Notes under the pieces: generated by a model | Told to the model about the DNA's origin: nothing | Seen by the model: only the letters and a program-made list of their open reading frames with translations | The model's database searches: none | NCBI GenBank assembly: GCA_947483455.1 | Contig: CANKNK010000041.1 | Coordinates: forward strand, 1-9,693 | Source: Comamonadaceae bacterium | GTDB lineage: Bacteria; Pseudomonadota; Gammaproteobacteria; Burkholderiales; Burkholderiaceae_C | DNA: 9,693 nucleotides | Reading direction: 5' to 3' | Program-made: the position numbers and the translations under genes | In this document: positions 1-7,278 of the stretch, in pieces | Layout: the number at the start of each line of letters is the position of its first letter | How positions within the stretch are numbered: the stretch's first letter is position 1

Positions 1-969
1 GGCAACTCATTTAAAAAACTGATCCACCATCCCCCGATCCCCCGGGGCGTGTACCTGTACGGCGGGGTGGGCAGGGGCAAGAGTTTCTTGATGGATTGCT
101 TTTTTGAGGCTGTGCCGCTGCAACGCAAAGTCCGGTTGCATTTTCATGAGTTCATGCGTGAGGTGCACCGCGAGCTCCACGATTTACAGGGTACCGCCAA
201 CCCCTTAGACGTGTTGGGTGAACGCATGGCCCATCGATACAAGCTGATTTGTTTTGACGAATTTCATGTGGCCGATATCACCGACGCACTGATATTGCAC
301 CGACTGCTTGAAGCCTTGCATACCCATGAGGTGGGCTTTGTTACCACTTCAAATTTCAAGCCCGATGATTTATATCCGGGCGGCATGCACCGGGACCGGG
401 TACTGGGCGCGATTGAATTTTTGAACCGACATATGTTGGTCATCAACGTAGACCATGGCGTGGACTATCGCCGCTTGGCCATGGGCGCTTTGGATTTGTA
501 CCATGTTCCCAACGGGCCCGCAGCGGACGATGCCATGGCCCGGGCTTTTGCCAAGCTGGCCGAAGCCCAGGACGGAGACCGGGTATTGCGTATCGAGCAA
601 CGCAGCATTTATGCCCGTAAGCGCGCCGGTGGTGTGGTGTGGTTCGACTTCAAAGAGTTGTGTGGCGGGCCCCGCTCGCAAAATGATTATTTGGAAATTG
701 CGAGTCAATTTCATACGGTCTTGCTCAGCGATGTGCCCCACATGCCCGTCAACCGAAATGCCGAGGCAAGGCGCTTCACCTGGCTGGTGGATGTGCTTTA
801 TGACCGCCATGTCAAGCTGATTGTGTCGGCCGAAGTGCGTCCCGAGGATTTGTATACCGAAGGGCCCCTCGCGCATGAGTTCCCCCGTACGGTGTCGCGC
901 CTCAATGAAATGCAAACGCCGCAATTTCTCGACCTAGAGCGCCGCAAAGTCGATACGGGACTGACGTGA
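1..969 (+). CDS. zapE: Cell division protein ZapE (AFG1-like P-loop ATPase), 5' end cut off
   Basis: The reading frame is open from base 1 to the TGA at 967-969, giving 322 visible residues; the true start lies upstream of the window. Numbering from base 1, a Walker A loop GGVGRGKS is at residues 21-28, a Walker B LICFDE at 82-87, and a sensor-like TTSNF at about 115-119. The family-typical C-terminal stretch RTVSRLNEMQ lies near the end. In E. coli ZapE I recall the Walker A lysine near residue 84; here it is visible residue 27, so roughly 55-60 residues are missing. ZapE is an ATPase of the AFG1/LACE1 family that associates with the FtsZ ring at the division site and affects division under stress or low oxygen (family knowledge). 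A GTG at 49 could be mistaken for the start, but it sits inside the conserved core just before the Walker A loop. The next gene, a helicase, lies on the same strand after a gap of 54-129 bases. Confidence 0.93.
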   Translation, partial: GNSFKKLIHHPPIPRGVYLYGGVGRGKSFLMDCFFEAVPLQRKVRLHFHEFMREVHRELHDLQGTANPLDVLGERMAHRYKLICFDEFHVADITDALILHRLLEALHTHEVGFVTTSNFKPDDLYPGGMHRDRVLGAIEFLNRHMLVINVDHGVDYRRLAMGALDLYHVPNGPAADDAMARAFAKLAEAQDGDRVLRIEQRSIYARKRAGGVVWFDFKELCGGPRSQNDYLEIASQFHTVLLSDVPHMPVNRNAEARRFTWLVDVLYDRHVKLIVSAEVRPEDLYTEGPLAHEFPRTVSRLNEMQTPQFLDLERRKVDTGLT

Positions 970-1098
970 AGGTCTCCATGCTTAGCCATGTAGGACCGCT
1001 GGGACCCAGTAAGGCGAGTTTTTGTGGCCCCAGTCCGTACACCCTGGCATGGCGCGCATGACTTACCAAGCCCCCTGGCCACGCTGGAGTGGGCGCGC

Positions 1099-3171
1099 GT
1101 GACATCCCTGGTTCAGGCCGTTGATTCCGCGTTTTCTGATGGTGGAGTTTTGACGCGCACGCTAGATGGATTTCGGCTGCGCCCTGGCCAGCAAGCCATG
1201 GCCCATGCGGTAGCCAAAGTGATGCAAGATGGTGGCGTACTGGCAGTGGAAGCCGGCACCGGCGTGGGTAAGACATTGGCCTACCTGGTACCAGCATTGC
1301 TCAGTGGCGAGAAGATCATCATCTCTACCGCTACCAAGACCTTGCAGGACCAACTTTTTTTGCGTGATCTGCCCAAAGTGGTTCGCGCTTTGGGTTTTTC
1401 GGTTCGTATGGCGCTACTCAAGGGGCGCAGTAGTTACTTGTGCGCGCAACGCCTCTCGACGGCACATCTGGCCGCCTATGATTTTTCGGCACAAGATTTG
1501 CACTTGCTAGCGTCGGCGCGTACCTGGGCCCAGAGCACCGTGGAGGGTGATATCACTGAACTGGGTGCTTTGCAAGACCATTCGACACTCGCAGGGTTGG
1601 TGACTTCTACGCGCGAAAATTGCCTGGGTGCTAGCTGCCCGCACATCGGGAATTGCCATACCTTGCAGGCGCGCCAGCGTGCCATGCAAGCGGAGTTAGT
1701 GGTGGTTAACCACCACCTGTTTTTTGCCGATGCGGGGGTACGTGCATCCGGTGTCGCAGAACTACTGCCCAGTGTGCGCACGGTTATCTTGGATGAGGCG
1801 CATCAGCTCAGCGACATCGGGGTGCAGTTTTTGGGACGGCGCTGGAGCACCGCGCAAGCGCGCGCTTTGGCCCAGTTGGTTGCCGCTCAAAACAGCGGGC
1901 CGGCGCGCGGCATGGCCGATTGGCCTGGACTGGCCGCCGACCTGGCGCGAGCGTCAAACGCTGTACAGGGGCTGCTAGCGACAGTCGGCCAAGAGCAACG
2001 GCGCTCCTGGATGGACGCAAGCCCTGAGATGCTGGCGCCAGCCGATTGGGATGCGGCAATCAACCATATTTTGGAAAGTCTCGACAAGGCTTTGCAGACA
2101 AGCAGTTCACTGGGCCCCGCCTGGCCCGAAGTCGCTACGCTGGCGCAGCGCTGCCAGGATATGCATGACAGCCTTAGCCTTTTTGCGCAAACCCGGCCGG
2201 CCGACCAGCTGCGCTGGCTGGAGTGCGGTGCGGAGCTGAGCTTGCACCAAGCGCCCTTGACCATCGCTGCCCATATGCGGGCGCTTCTCCTAAGTGCCGA
2301 TACGCAGTCCATGGAGCGTGCTACTTCCTGGATTTTCACCTCCGCCACGCTGGGCACCGATGCGCAACTGAGTTGGTTTGTGAATAGCTGCGGCCTGGAG
2401 GGACACACCGTTTTGCAAGTGCCCAGCCCTTTCAACTATGCCGAGCAAGCTGCGCTTTATGTGCCTGTTGGTAAGCACTTGGGTGCCGACCAGGACCACA
2501 ACGCCGGGGTCGCGGCGCTGGTTGCTAGGGGGGCCACAATTCTGGGAGGTCGCACCATGGTGCTAACCACCACGCTTCGCGCTATGCGCACGATTGCGCA
2601 AAGTTTAGTGACGCAATTGGCCGGCACCGGTATGGAGGTATTGGTGCAGGGACAGTATGCCAAGCGCTTGTTGGTTGAACACTTTTTGCGATCGCATGCT
2701 GCCCGGTCGGAGGGAACAGGCCAGGTCGAGGGGCCCGGTTGTATTCTGGTTGCGACTGCCTCGTTTTGGGAGGGCGTGGATATTGCTGGCGACGCTTTGC
2801 AAATGGTGGTGATTGATAAATTGCCCTTCGCTCCGCCTGATGCGCCTTTGGTGCAGGCACGTGCCCTGGCGATAGCGCAGGCGGGCGGCGCCCCATTCAA
2901 AGCATTACACCTCCCCCAGGCTGCGCTGGCGCTCAAGCAGGGGGCGGGTCGCTTGATTCGTAGCGAAAGCGACCGGGGCGTCTTAGTCGTGTGTGACCCG
3001 CGTTTAGTGCAAAAAGGCTATGGCAAGACCCTGATGGCGGGACTGCCGCCGATGCGTCGATTGCTTGACGAACAGCAGTGGCTGGAAACCTTAGAAGGCT
3101 TGCGCAAGGAGCGCCATGCCGATGGAGGCGCTGGACCCATGGCCCCGCCAAGCCCGACTAGTTGGACTTGA
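1099..3171 (+). CDS. ATP-dependent DNA helicase of the DinG/YoaA family (XPD-like, Fe-S cluster)
   Basis: This is a superfamily 2 DNA helicase of the XPD-like iron-sulphur group, 690 residues from GTG 1099. Such enzymes unwind DNA 5' to 3' and act on R-loops or damaged forks (family knowledge). Numbered from 1099, Walker A AGTGVGKT is at 52-59 and STATKTLQDQ follows at 76-85. Cys115, Cys175, Cys180 and Cys186 have the C...C-x4-C-x5-C spacing of a DinG-type 4Fe-4S site. The DEAH box is at 232-235, TSATLG at 414-419, WEGVDI at 557-562, and the motif VI stretch QGAGRLIRS at 614-622. All helicase motifs are intact. I chose GTG 1099 because GGAG at 1086-1089 lies 9 bases upstream and homologues, as I recall them, begin just before the AVxxAF segment. 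GTG 1024 would add 25 residues that look unlike the family, although AAGG at 1011-1014 lies 9 bases before it. The sequence alone does not separate DinG from YoaA, so no symbol is given. The 3' end overlaps bamD convergently by 14 bases. Confidence 0.92.
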   Translation: MTSLVQAVDSAFSDGGVLTRTLDGFRLRPGQQAMAHAVAKVMQDGGVLAVEAGTGVGKTLAYLVPALLSGEKIIISTATKTLQDQLFLRDLPKVVRALGFSVRMALLKGRSSYLCAQRLSTAHLAAYDFSAQDLHLLASARTWAQSTVEGDITELGALQDHSTLAGLVTSTRENCLGASCPHIGNCHTLQARQRAMQAELVVVNHHLFFADAGVRASGVAELLPSVRTVILDEAHQLSDIGVQFLGRRWSTAQARALAQLVAAQNSGPARGMADWPGLAADLARASNAVQGLLATVGQEQRRSWMDASPEMLAPADWDAAINHILESLDKALQTSSSLGPAWPEVATLAQRCQDMHDSLSLFAQTRPADQLRWLECGAELSLHQAPLTIAAHMRALLLSADTQSMERATSWIFTSATLGTDAQLSWFVNSCGLEGHTVLQVPSPFNYAEQAALYVPVGKHLGADQDHNAGVAALVARGATILGGRTMVLTTTLRAMRTIAQSLVTQLAGTGMEVLVQGQYAKRLLVEHFLRSHAARSEGTGQVEGPGCILVATASFWEGVDIAGDALQMVVIDKLPFAPPDAPLVQARALAIAQAGGAPFKALHLPQAALALKQGAGRLIRSESDRGVLVVCDPRLVQKGYGKTLMAGLPPMRRLLDEQQWLETLEGLRKERHADGGAGPMAPPSPTSWT

Positions 3172-4024
3172 ACCAGTTGAAATTGGGAAAACTCCAATCA
3201 ATCTTGGTCGGGTTGAGTTTGTTGAAATCTAGCCAGCTTTGCGCATCTTGTTTGCCATGGGAACTGAGAAATTCGCTGTCCGGATAGCTCGCTTCCAACA
3301 CCCGTTTGGCGTCCTGGCTAAGCTGTGTCATACCCAAAGCATCGTAAGATTTGTAGATGAGGTAGAGCGCTTCTTCTACCGCGGGTACATCGCGGTAATC
3401 AGCAACCGCAGTTTGCGCACGGTTCAAAGCAGCCACATAAGCACCGCGTTTAAAGTAATACTTGGCGACATAAACTTCGTTCTTGGCCAGCATCTGAACG
3501 GTGTAGCGCATACGCAAAAGCGCGTCGGGGCTGTACGGTGATTGGGGGAAGCGGCTGCTTAATTCCTTGAAGGATTCAAAAGATTCTTTGGCCGCCTTCT
3601 GGTCCCGTTCAGCCAAGTCCTGTCCGGTGTAAGCGCCGAACAGTCCCAAATTTTCATTGAAATTGGACAAGCCTTTGAGGTAGAGCGCGTAGTCCAGCGC
3701 GGGGCTGGCCGGGTGCAGTCGTACAAACCGGTCCAGTGTCGCATTGGCCTGGGCCTTGTCTCCCGCTTTAAATTGCGCGTAGGCTTTGTCCAGCTGGGCT
3801 TGCTGGGCCAGAGGGGTTCCCGCGGCCCGAGATTCAAGCTTTTCCAGATAAGGAATTGCTTTGTCCCATTGGCCCGACTCCATGAGGTCCCGAGCTTCGC
3901 TATACAGCTTTTCGGGATTTAAGCCCGTTGTTTTATCTTCAGAGGTGGTCGAGCAAGCGCTCAATAAGCCGAATGTCAGAGCCAAAAGCACCGAGTAAAC
4001 AACCGATAATTTGACTCTCAACAT
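3158..4024 (-). CDS. bamD: Outer membrane protein assembly factor BamD (ComL) lipoprotein
   Basis: BamD is the essential TPR lipoprotein of the BAM complex, which folds beta-barrel proteins into the outer membrane from the periplasmic side. From the ATG at 4024-4022 the protein has 288 residues. A short basic start (MLRVK), a hydrophobic stretch at 8-21 and the lipobox LSAC put the lipidated cysteine at residue 24. The mature part of about 265 residues consists of TPR-like helical pairs. It includes the segment AKYYFKRGAYVAALNRAQTA, which resembles other betaproteobacterial BamD proteins. The frame can extend upstream to a GTG at 4051, but that would put nine polar residues before the signal peptide. 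It would also leave the TATAAT at 4061-4056 only four bases from the start codon, so 4024 is preferred. GAAAG lies about 10 bases before this ATG as a weak ribosome site. The gene converges with the helicase (14-base overlap) and diverges from rluD. Confidence 0.94.
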   Translation of the reverse strand: MLRVKLSVVYSVLLALTFGLLSACSTTSEDKTTGLNPEKLYSEARDLMESGQWDKAIPYLEKLESRAAGTPLAQQAQLDKAYAQFKAGDKAQANATLDRFVRLHPASPALDYALYLKGLSNFNENLGLFGAYTGQDLAERDQKAAKESFESFKELSSRFPQSPYSPDALLRMRYTVQMLAKNEVYVAKYYFKRGAYVAALNRAQTAVADYRDVPAVEEALYLIYKSYDALGMTQLSQDAKRVLEASYPDSEFLSSHGKQDAQSWLDFNKLNPTKIDWSFPNFNWFKSN

Positions 4025-5060
4025 GGCAAAAACTTTCGTGGAACAAGTCACTCCTATTATATCGAGCGCCCTTGTGGAGCTGGCGGATCAGGATGACGGT
4101 GAAGACATCCTACCTGCCGGTGTGGAACTGCGCCAGCTCAGCGTAGAACTTCACCTGCATGGCCAGCGATTGGACAAAGTGCTGGTGCAGGTGGCGCCAG
4201 AGTTTTCCCGCAATTACCTGCAACAGTTGATAGACGCTGGTGGCGTTTGTGTTAACGGCGTGCAGATATATAAACAGGCTGCCAAGCTTAAAGCGGGCGA
4301 CGCATTGCAGTTGGAATTGCGTCCGACAGCGCAAAGCCAAGCCTTTGCGCCCCAGGCCATGGACTTGCAAGTGGTATACCAGGATGCGCAGGTTTATGTG
4401 TTGGACAAGCCAGCAGGCCTGGTGGTGCATCCGGCGCCTGGTAATTGGAGCGGCACCTTGCTCAACGGGCTGCTGGCGATGGACCCGGGTTTGGCGGCGG
4501 TGCCGCGCGCGGGAATTGTGCACCGATTGGATAAAGATACCAGTGGACTGATGGTGGTGGCGCGTACCCGTCAGGCCATGGATGCCTTGGTTCAGGCCAT
4601 CGCTGCGCGCAGCATGCGCCGCCAGTATTTGGCGCTGGCCAAAGGGCCCTGGCGCGGTACACCGCAGCAAAGCGTCAAAGCACCGATAGGCCGGGATCCG
4701 CGCAACCGTTTGCGCATGGCTGTCGTTGATCTTGCCACCACGCCAGGAAAAACGGCCCAAACCGACATTTATTTGCTCGGTCAAACCCCGCAAGGCTGCC
4801 TGGTGCACTGCGTGCTGCATACCGGGCGCACCCACCAGATCCGGGTGCATATGGCCTCCCTGGGGCAGCCTTTGCTAGGCGACGCTGTCTACGGTGGGAC
4901 AGCCGTACCCGGGCTTACGCGCCAGGCACTACATGCCTTCAGCCTGGCTTTTGCCCATCCGACGACCGGTGCGCCTTTAGCCTTTGAAAGCCCATTACCT
5001 GCGGATTTATCCGGATTGCTGGCCGATTGGGGCCTTCGTTACAATGCGGCTCCGCTCTAG
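4023..5060 (+). CDS. rluD: 23S rRNA pseudouridine synthase RluD (RluA family)
   Basis: RluD converts U1911, U1915 and U1917 of 23S rRNA helix 69 (E. coli numbering) to pseudouridine during late 50S assembly. From ATG 4023 the protein has 345 residues. An N-terminal S4 RNA-binding domain covers about residues 43-82 (GQRLDKVL... to CVNG). The catalytic motif HRLDKDTSG is at 167-175, with the nucleophilic aspartate at 170. The conserved LHTGRTHQIRVH is at 265-276 and LLGDAVYGG at 284-292. The length and motif order fit the family, and the motifs favour RluD over RluC, though the exact target uridines are inferred. The start is uncertain: neither ATG 4023 nor an in-frame TTG at 4011 has a clear ribosome site. 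GTG 4074 (GAG seven bases upstream) or GTG 4122 would still leave the S4 domain whole and would clear the bamD promoter. E. coli has pgeF directly after rluD; here scpB follows instead. Confidence 0.93.
   Translation: MAKTFVEQVTPIISSALVELADQDDGEDILPAGVELRQLSVELHLHGQRLDKVLVQVAPEFSRNYLQQLIDAGGVCVNGVQIYKQAAKLKAGDALQLELRPTAQSQAFAPQAMDLQVVYQDAQVYVLDKPAGLVVHPAPGNWSGTLLNGLLAMDPGLAAVPRAGIVHRLDKDTSGLMVVARTRQAMDALVQAIAARSMRRQYLALAKGPWRGTPQQSVKAPIGRDPRNRLRMAVVDLATTPGKTAQTDIYLLGQTPQGCLVHCVLHTGRTHQIRVHMASLGQPLLGDAVYGGTAVPGLTRQALHAFSLAFAHPTTGAPLAFESPLPADLSGLLADWGLRYNAAPL
4056..4061 (-). promoter_or_regulatory. Candidate -10 box of the bamD promoter
   Basis: Read on the - strand this is a perfect TATAAT. 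With a start point about 7 bases downstream (around 4048), the leader would be about 25 bases before the bamD ATG at 4024, which fits. The hexamer 17 bases upstream, GCCAGC, is a poor -35 match, so the promoter is predicted from the -10 box and its position alone. The site lies within the first codons of rluD as called here. Confidence 0.5.
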
Positions 5061-5100
5061 GCGCCCCGGCGCCTGAACCCGCGCTGCCTTGTGGGGCAGC
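5060..5100 (+). terminator. Two hairpins after rluD, possible weak terminator
   Basis: Two inverted repeats follow the rluD stop codon. GGCGC-cccg-GCGCC (5060-5073) starts at the last base of the stop codon. GCTGCC-ttgtgg-GGCAGC (5083-5100) follows closely. Neither is followed by a run of T, so this is not a classical intrinsic terminator. They could slow RNA decay or support weak or factor-dependent termination. The rest of the gap to scpB (5101-5171) shows no convincing promoter: TTGGGG at 5104 and TATTCG at 5127, 17 bases apart, match the consensus only three of six each. Confidence 0.3.
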
Positions 5101-5171
5101 CGATTGGGGGTTCCAGAACACGCTTCTATTCGGCTTTGAGCGCAAGCTCCATCCGCCCCGCTATTTGCTTC

Positions 5172-5864
5172 ATGACTATGGCCAACGCATTGCTAATCCT
5201 GGAAACTGCGCTCTTGTGCGGGCAACAAGCCTTGAACTTGCGCGATATGGCGACTTTGTTTCAGGATACCTTGGCTGAAGAAGAAATCCGTGCACTACTG
5301 GCCCAATTGGAAACCCAGTGGGAAGCCAAAGGCATTGAGCTCGTCCAAGTGGCCACCGGATGGCGTTTCCAGAGTCGCCCCGAAATGCGTGAATACCTTG
5401 ACCGCCTGCATCCGGAAAAGCCACCCCGATATACCCGCGCCACGCTCGAAACGCTGGCCATCATTGCGTACCGGCAACCGGTGACCCGCGGTGATATGGA
5501 AGATATACGCGGCGTGACCATCAATTCGCTATTGCTTAAACAACTCGAAGACCGGGGCTGGGTCGAAGTCATTGGTCATCGCGAGGCACCAGGGCGCCCC
5601 GCATTGTTTGCCACGACCAAGCAATTTTTAGACGATTTAGGGCTGTCCAGCTTGGGGGATCTACCGCCTTTAGAAGCGATGGGCCAAGCCAATGTCGAGA
5701 TGCTGGCCGATGCCGTGGCGGGCGCCAGTCCCCATGCGGAGCTGCTGTTAGCGCCGCCGGATGCTGCCATCGACGATGCGGACCCGGCCACCGAGGAACT
5801 GGCATTGAGCGCCCCCCAAGAAGCGCCCGCATCTGACCATGCCGACCCCGCAAGCCCCGCTTGA
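5172..5864 (+). CDS. scpB: Segregation and condensation protein ScpB
   Basis: ScpB is the winged-helix kleisin partner of the SMC-ScpAB condensin, which organises the replicated origin regions in the cytoplasm. From ATG 5172 it has 230 residues. Two winged-helix units span about residues 4-75 and 84-160. They contain the highly conserved [20 protein letters not shown] (residues 92-111) and [18 protein letters not shown] (141-158). Residues 151-230 contain no lysine or arginine and become Ala/Pro/Asp-rich, probably disordered. The open frame extends further upstream (GTG 5091), but those residues do not resemble the family. ATG 5172 or ATG 5178, just before the conserved [10 protein letters not shown], is the sensible start, with no clear ribosome site for either. 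scpA is not in the window. The 3' end overlaps rluB by 26 bases, suggesting coupled translation. Confidence 0.92.
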   Translation: MTMANALLILETALLCGQQALNLRDMATLFQDTLAEEEIRALLAQLETQWEAKGIELVQVATGWRFQSRPEMREYLDRLHPEKPPRYTRATLETLAIIAYRQPVTRGDMEDIRGVTINSLLLKQLEDRGWVEVIGHREAPGRPALFATTKQFLDDLGLSSLGDLPPLEAMGQANVEMLADAVAGASPHAELLLAPPDAAIDDADPATEELALSAPQEAPASDHADPASPA

Positions 5865-7203
5865 TCACTTCCCAGGAAAGCCCACCACTTTGCCAACCCC
5901 CAAGCCCCAAGACGCTTTGCACGCCGATGCCATGGCGTCGGCGCCGCAGCTTGCCGATGCCCAGCAAGGCCTTGGCGAAGTGCCAATGCGCGCGGCCGGT
6001 TCTACCAGTGATGTGCCAACGATTATCCCAACGCAAGACGCCGCACCGCAGTCCACCAGCTTGTTCGATGCCGTGGTGTCAGGCGCTTTTGATCTGGAGG
6101 ACGCTGACGCGACTGTCGCCGAGCCCCGGCGGATATTGCAACCGCAAGCGGATACGCCCAAGTTGCACAAAATTTTGGCGCAGTCGGGCATGGGTTCGCG
6201 CCTGGAGATGGAACAACTGATACTGGAAGGTCGTATTTCGGTCAATAACGAGCCGGCGCACATAGGCCAGCGGATTCAGTTTGGCGACCATATCAAGGTC
6301 AATGGCAAGCCGGTGCGTTTTCGCATAGATCCGCCGCCTGCGCGCGTGATCGCTTACCACAAACCGGTAGGCGAAGTGGTGACGCACGATGACCCCCAAA
6401 ACCGGCCCACGGTCTTTCGGCGGCTGCCCAAATTGCAGCAGGGCAAGTGGCAATCTGTAGGGCGCTTGGACCTCAACACCGAAGGATTGTTGCTGTTTAC
6501 CAGTTCTGGCGACCTGGCTAACCAACTGATGCACCCGCGTTTCGGCCTGGAGCGTGAATACGCGGTGCGGGTCTTGGGCTCACTGAGTCGCGACGAAAAG
6601 CACATGTTGCTAGACGGTGTTCGCCTGGACGATGGCGTGGCGCAATTTGGAAGCATCCAGGATGGCGGCGGCGAGGGCAGCAATTGTTGGTACCGGGTGA
6701 CGATTTCCGAAGGGCGCAACCGCGAGGTGCGTCGCATGATCGAGGCCGTGGGCCATGCGGTCAGCCGCCTCATTCGCATCCGCTACGGCGCTATGCTCTT
6801 GCCACGTGGCCTCAAGCGTGGCGCCTGGATGGAGTTAGAGGAATCGGACATTCGCGCTCTGACACAGGCGGCCGGTGTTGCCGCCGGTGCCCTCGGACCA
6901 GCCGCTCTTGGCCGTCCCGAACGCGCGGGGCCAGGAAAGCCTGGCTTTGGCAATGCGCGGAGCCCGAGCGCCGCAAGAGGAGCGCGAGGCGGTCGTGGCC
7001 CCATGCCGGGCAAGAAAAAATTTGGCAGCCCGATGGGTGAAACGCGCCCCGGGTCTGCAAAGGCCTCGACGGGCCAGCCCGACCCCTTAAAAACCTCGGT
7101 GGGGTATATCGGCGCCGACAGCCTGACGCGCCAGCGTAAACAGCAAGGCGCCAAGCCTGCGGCTATGCCCTTTGGCTCCAGGGGAAAAGGCCGCCCCCGC
7201 TAG
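5839..7203 (+). CDS. rluB: 23S rRNA pseudouridine synthase RluB (RsuA/RluB/E/F family), extended tails
   Basis: RluB modifies U2605 of 23S rRNA (E. coli numbering), close to the peptidyl-transferase centre. From ATG 5839 the protein has 454 residues. An S4 domain ([20 protein letters not shown] onward) lies at about 108-157. [11 protein letters not shown] begins at 173. The catalytic motif [14 protein letters not shown] is at 208-221, with the aspartate at 211, and [20 protein letters not shown] is at 292-311. The C-terminal 100 residues or so are Gly/Pro/Ala-rich and strongly basic (21 Lys/Arg against 4 Asp/Glu in 351-454). The first 105 residues are Ala/Pro-rich, probably disordered and not part of the fold. 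Later in-frame ATGs at 5932 and 5986 are possible starts; the latter has GGCGAAG just upstream. I kept 5839 because its overlap with scpB fits translational coupling. RluB and RluE/RluF share this fold; RluB is favoured by the scpB neighbour and the basic tail. Confidence 0.92.
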   Translation: MPTPQAPLDHFPGKPTTLPTPKPQDALHADAMASAPQLADAQQGLGEVPMRAAGSTSDVPTIIPTQDAAPQSTSLFDAVVSGAFDLEDADATVAEPRRILQPQADTPKLHKILAQSGMGSRLEMEQLILEGRISVNNEPAHIGQRIQFGDHIKVNGKPVRFRIDPPPARVIAYHKPVGEVVTHDDPQNRPTVFRRLPKLQQGKWQSVGRLDLNTEGLLLFTSSGDLANQLMHPRFGLEREYAVRVLGSLSRDEKHMLLDGVRLDDGVAQFGSIQDGGGEGSNCWYRVTISEGRNREVRRMIEAVGHAVSRLIRIRYGAMLLPRGLKRGAWMELEESDIRALTQAAGVAAGALGPAALGRPERAGPGKPGFGNARSPSAARGARGGRGPMPGKKKFGSPMGETRPGSAKASTGQPDPLKTSVGYIGADSLTRQRKQQGAKPAAMPFGSRGKGRPR

Positions 7204-7210
7204 GGGCCGG
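7191..7210 (+). repeat. Hairpin spanning the rluB stop codon
   Basis: CCG-c-CCCC, loop GCTA, GGGG-c-CGG forms a stem of seven base pairs with one C-C mismatch. The rluB TAG is split between the loop and the 3' arm. There is no T run after it, so a classical terminator is not supported. It lies where the -35 region of the ndk promoter would fall. Confidence 0.4.
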
Positions 7211-7211
7211 A

Positions 7212-7220
7212 TGCTAAAAT
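7212..7220 (+). promoter_or_regulatory. Candidate extended -10 promoter of ndk
   Basis: TG-c-TAAAAT is an extended -10 element, with five of six matches to TATAAT plus the TG one base upstream. Extended -10 promoters can work with a poor -35, and none is visible here: the bases 17 upstream are all G and C. The start point would be near 7227, giving a leader of about 50 bases before the ndk ATG. It would also serve rlmN and pilW. Confidence 0.5.
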
Positions 7221-7230
7221 CGGGCGCTTT

Positions 7231-7245
7231 GCCACGCAGGGTGGC
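7231..7245 (+). repeat. Small hairpin in the ndk leader
   Basis: GCCAC-gcagg-GTGGC is a five-base-pair stem with a five-base loop between the predicted ndk start point and the start codon. It lies about 16 bases upstream of the weak ribosome site GAAGG (7261-7265). It could be an mRNA-stabilising 5' hairpin. A stem this short may also occur by chance. Confidence 0.3.
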
Positions 7246-7278
7246 GATACTATCCAAAACGAAGGTTTACTTAAGACT

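Noticed and set aside
783..790. GCTGGTGG, the E. coli Chi sequence, here and at 4236-4243
   Set aside because: Two octamers within GC-rich coding sequence are expected by chance, and E. coli Chi cannot be assumed to function in this lineage.
370..924. Open frame of 184 codons on the - strand opposite zapE
   Set aside because: It is covered by the ZapE frame with intact motifs, and no family signature is seen.
999..1009. Palindrome CTGGGACCCAG followed at 1019-1023 by five T, considered as a zapE terminator or a LexA-type operator for the helicase
   Set aside because: The stem would be only four or five pairs with a very tight loop, and the T run is about ten bases away. It does not match a CTGT-N8-ACAG LexA box.
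4005..4010. GATAAT as a -10 box for rluD on the + strand
   Set aside because: The hexamer 17 bases upstream (CCAAAA region) is not a -35, there is no extended TG, and the start point would leave almost no leader before ATG 4023.
4110..4850. Open frame of 246 codons on the - strand opposite rluD
   Set aside because: It is antisense to the conserved RluD catalytic core, has no recognisable domain and has high His/Gln/Arg content typical of a shadow frame.
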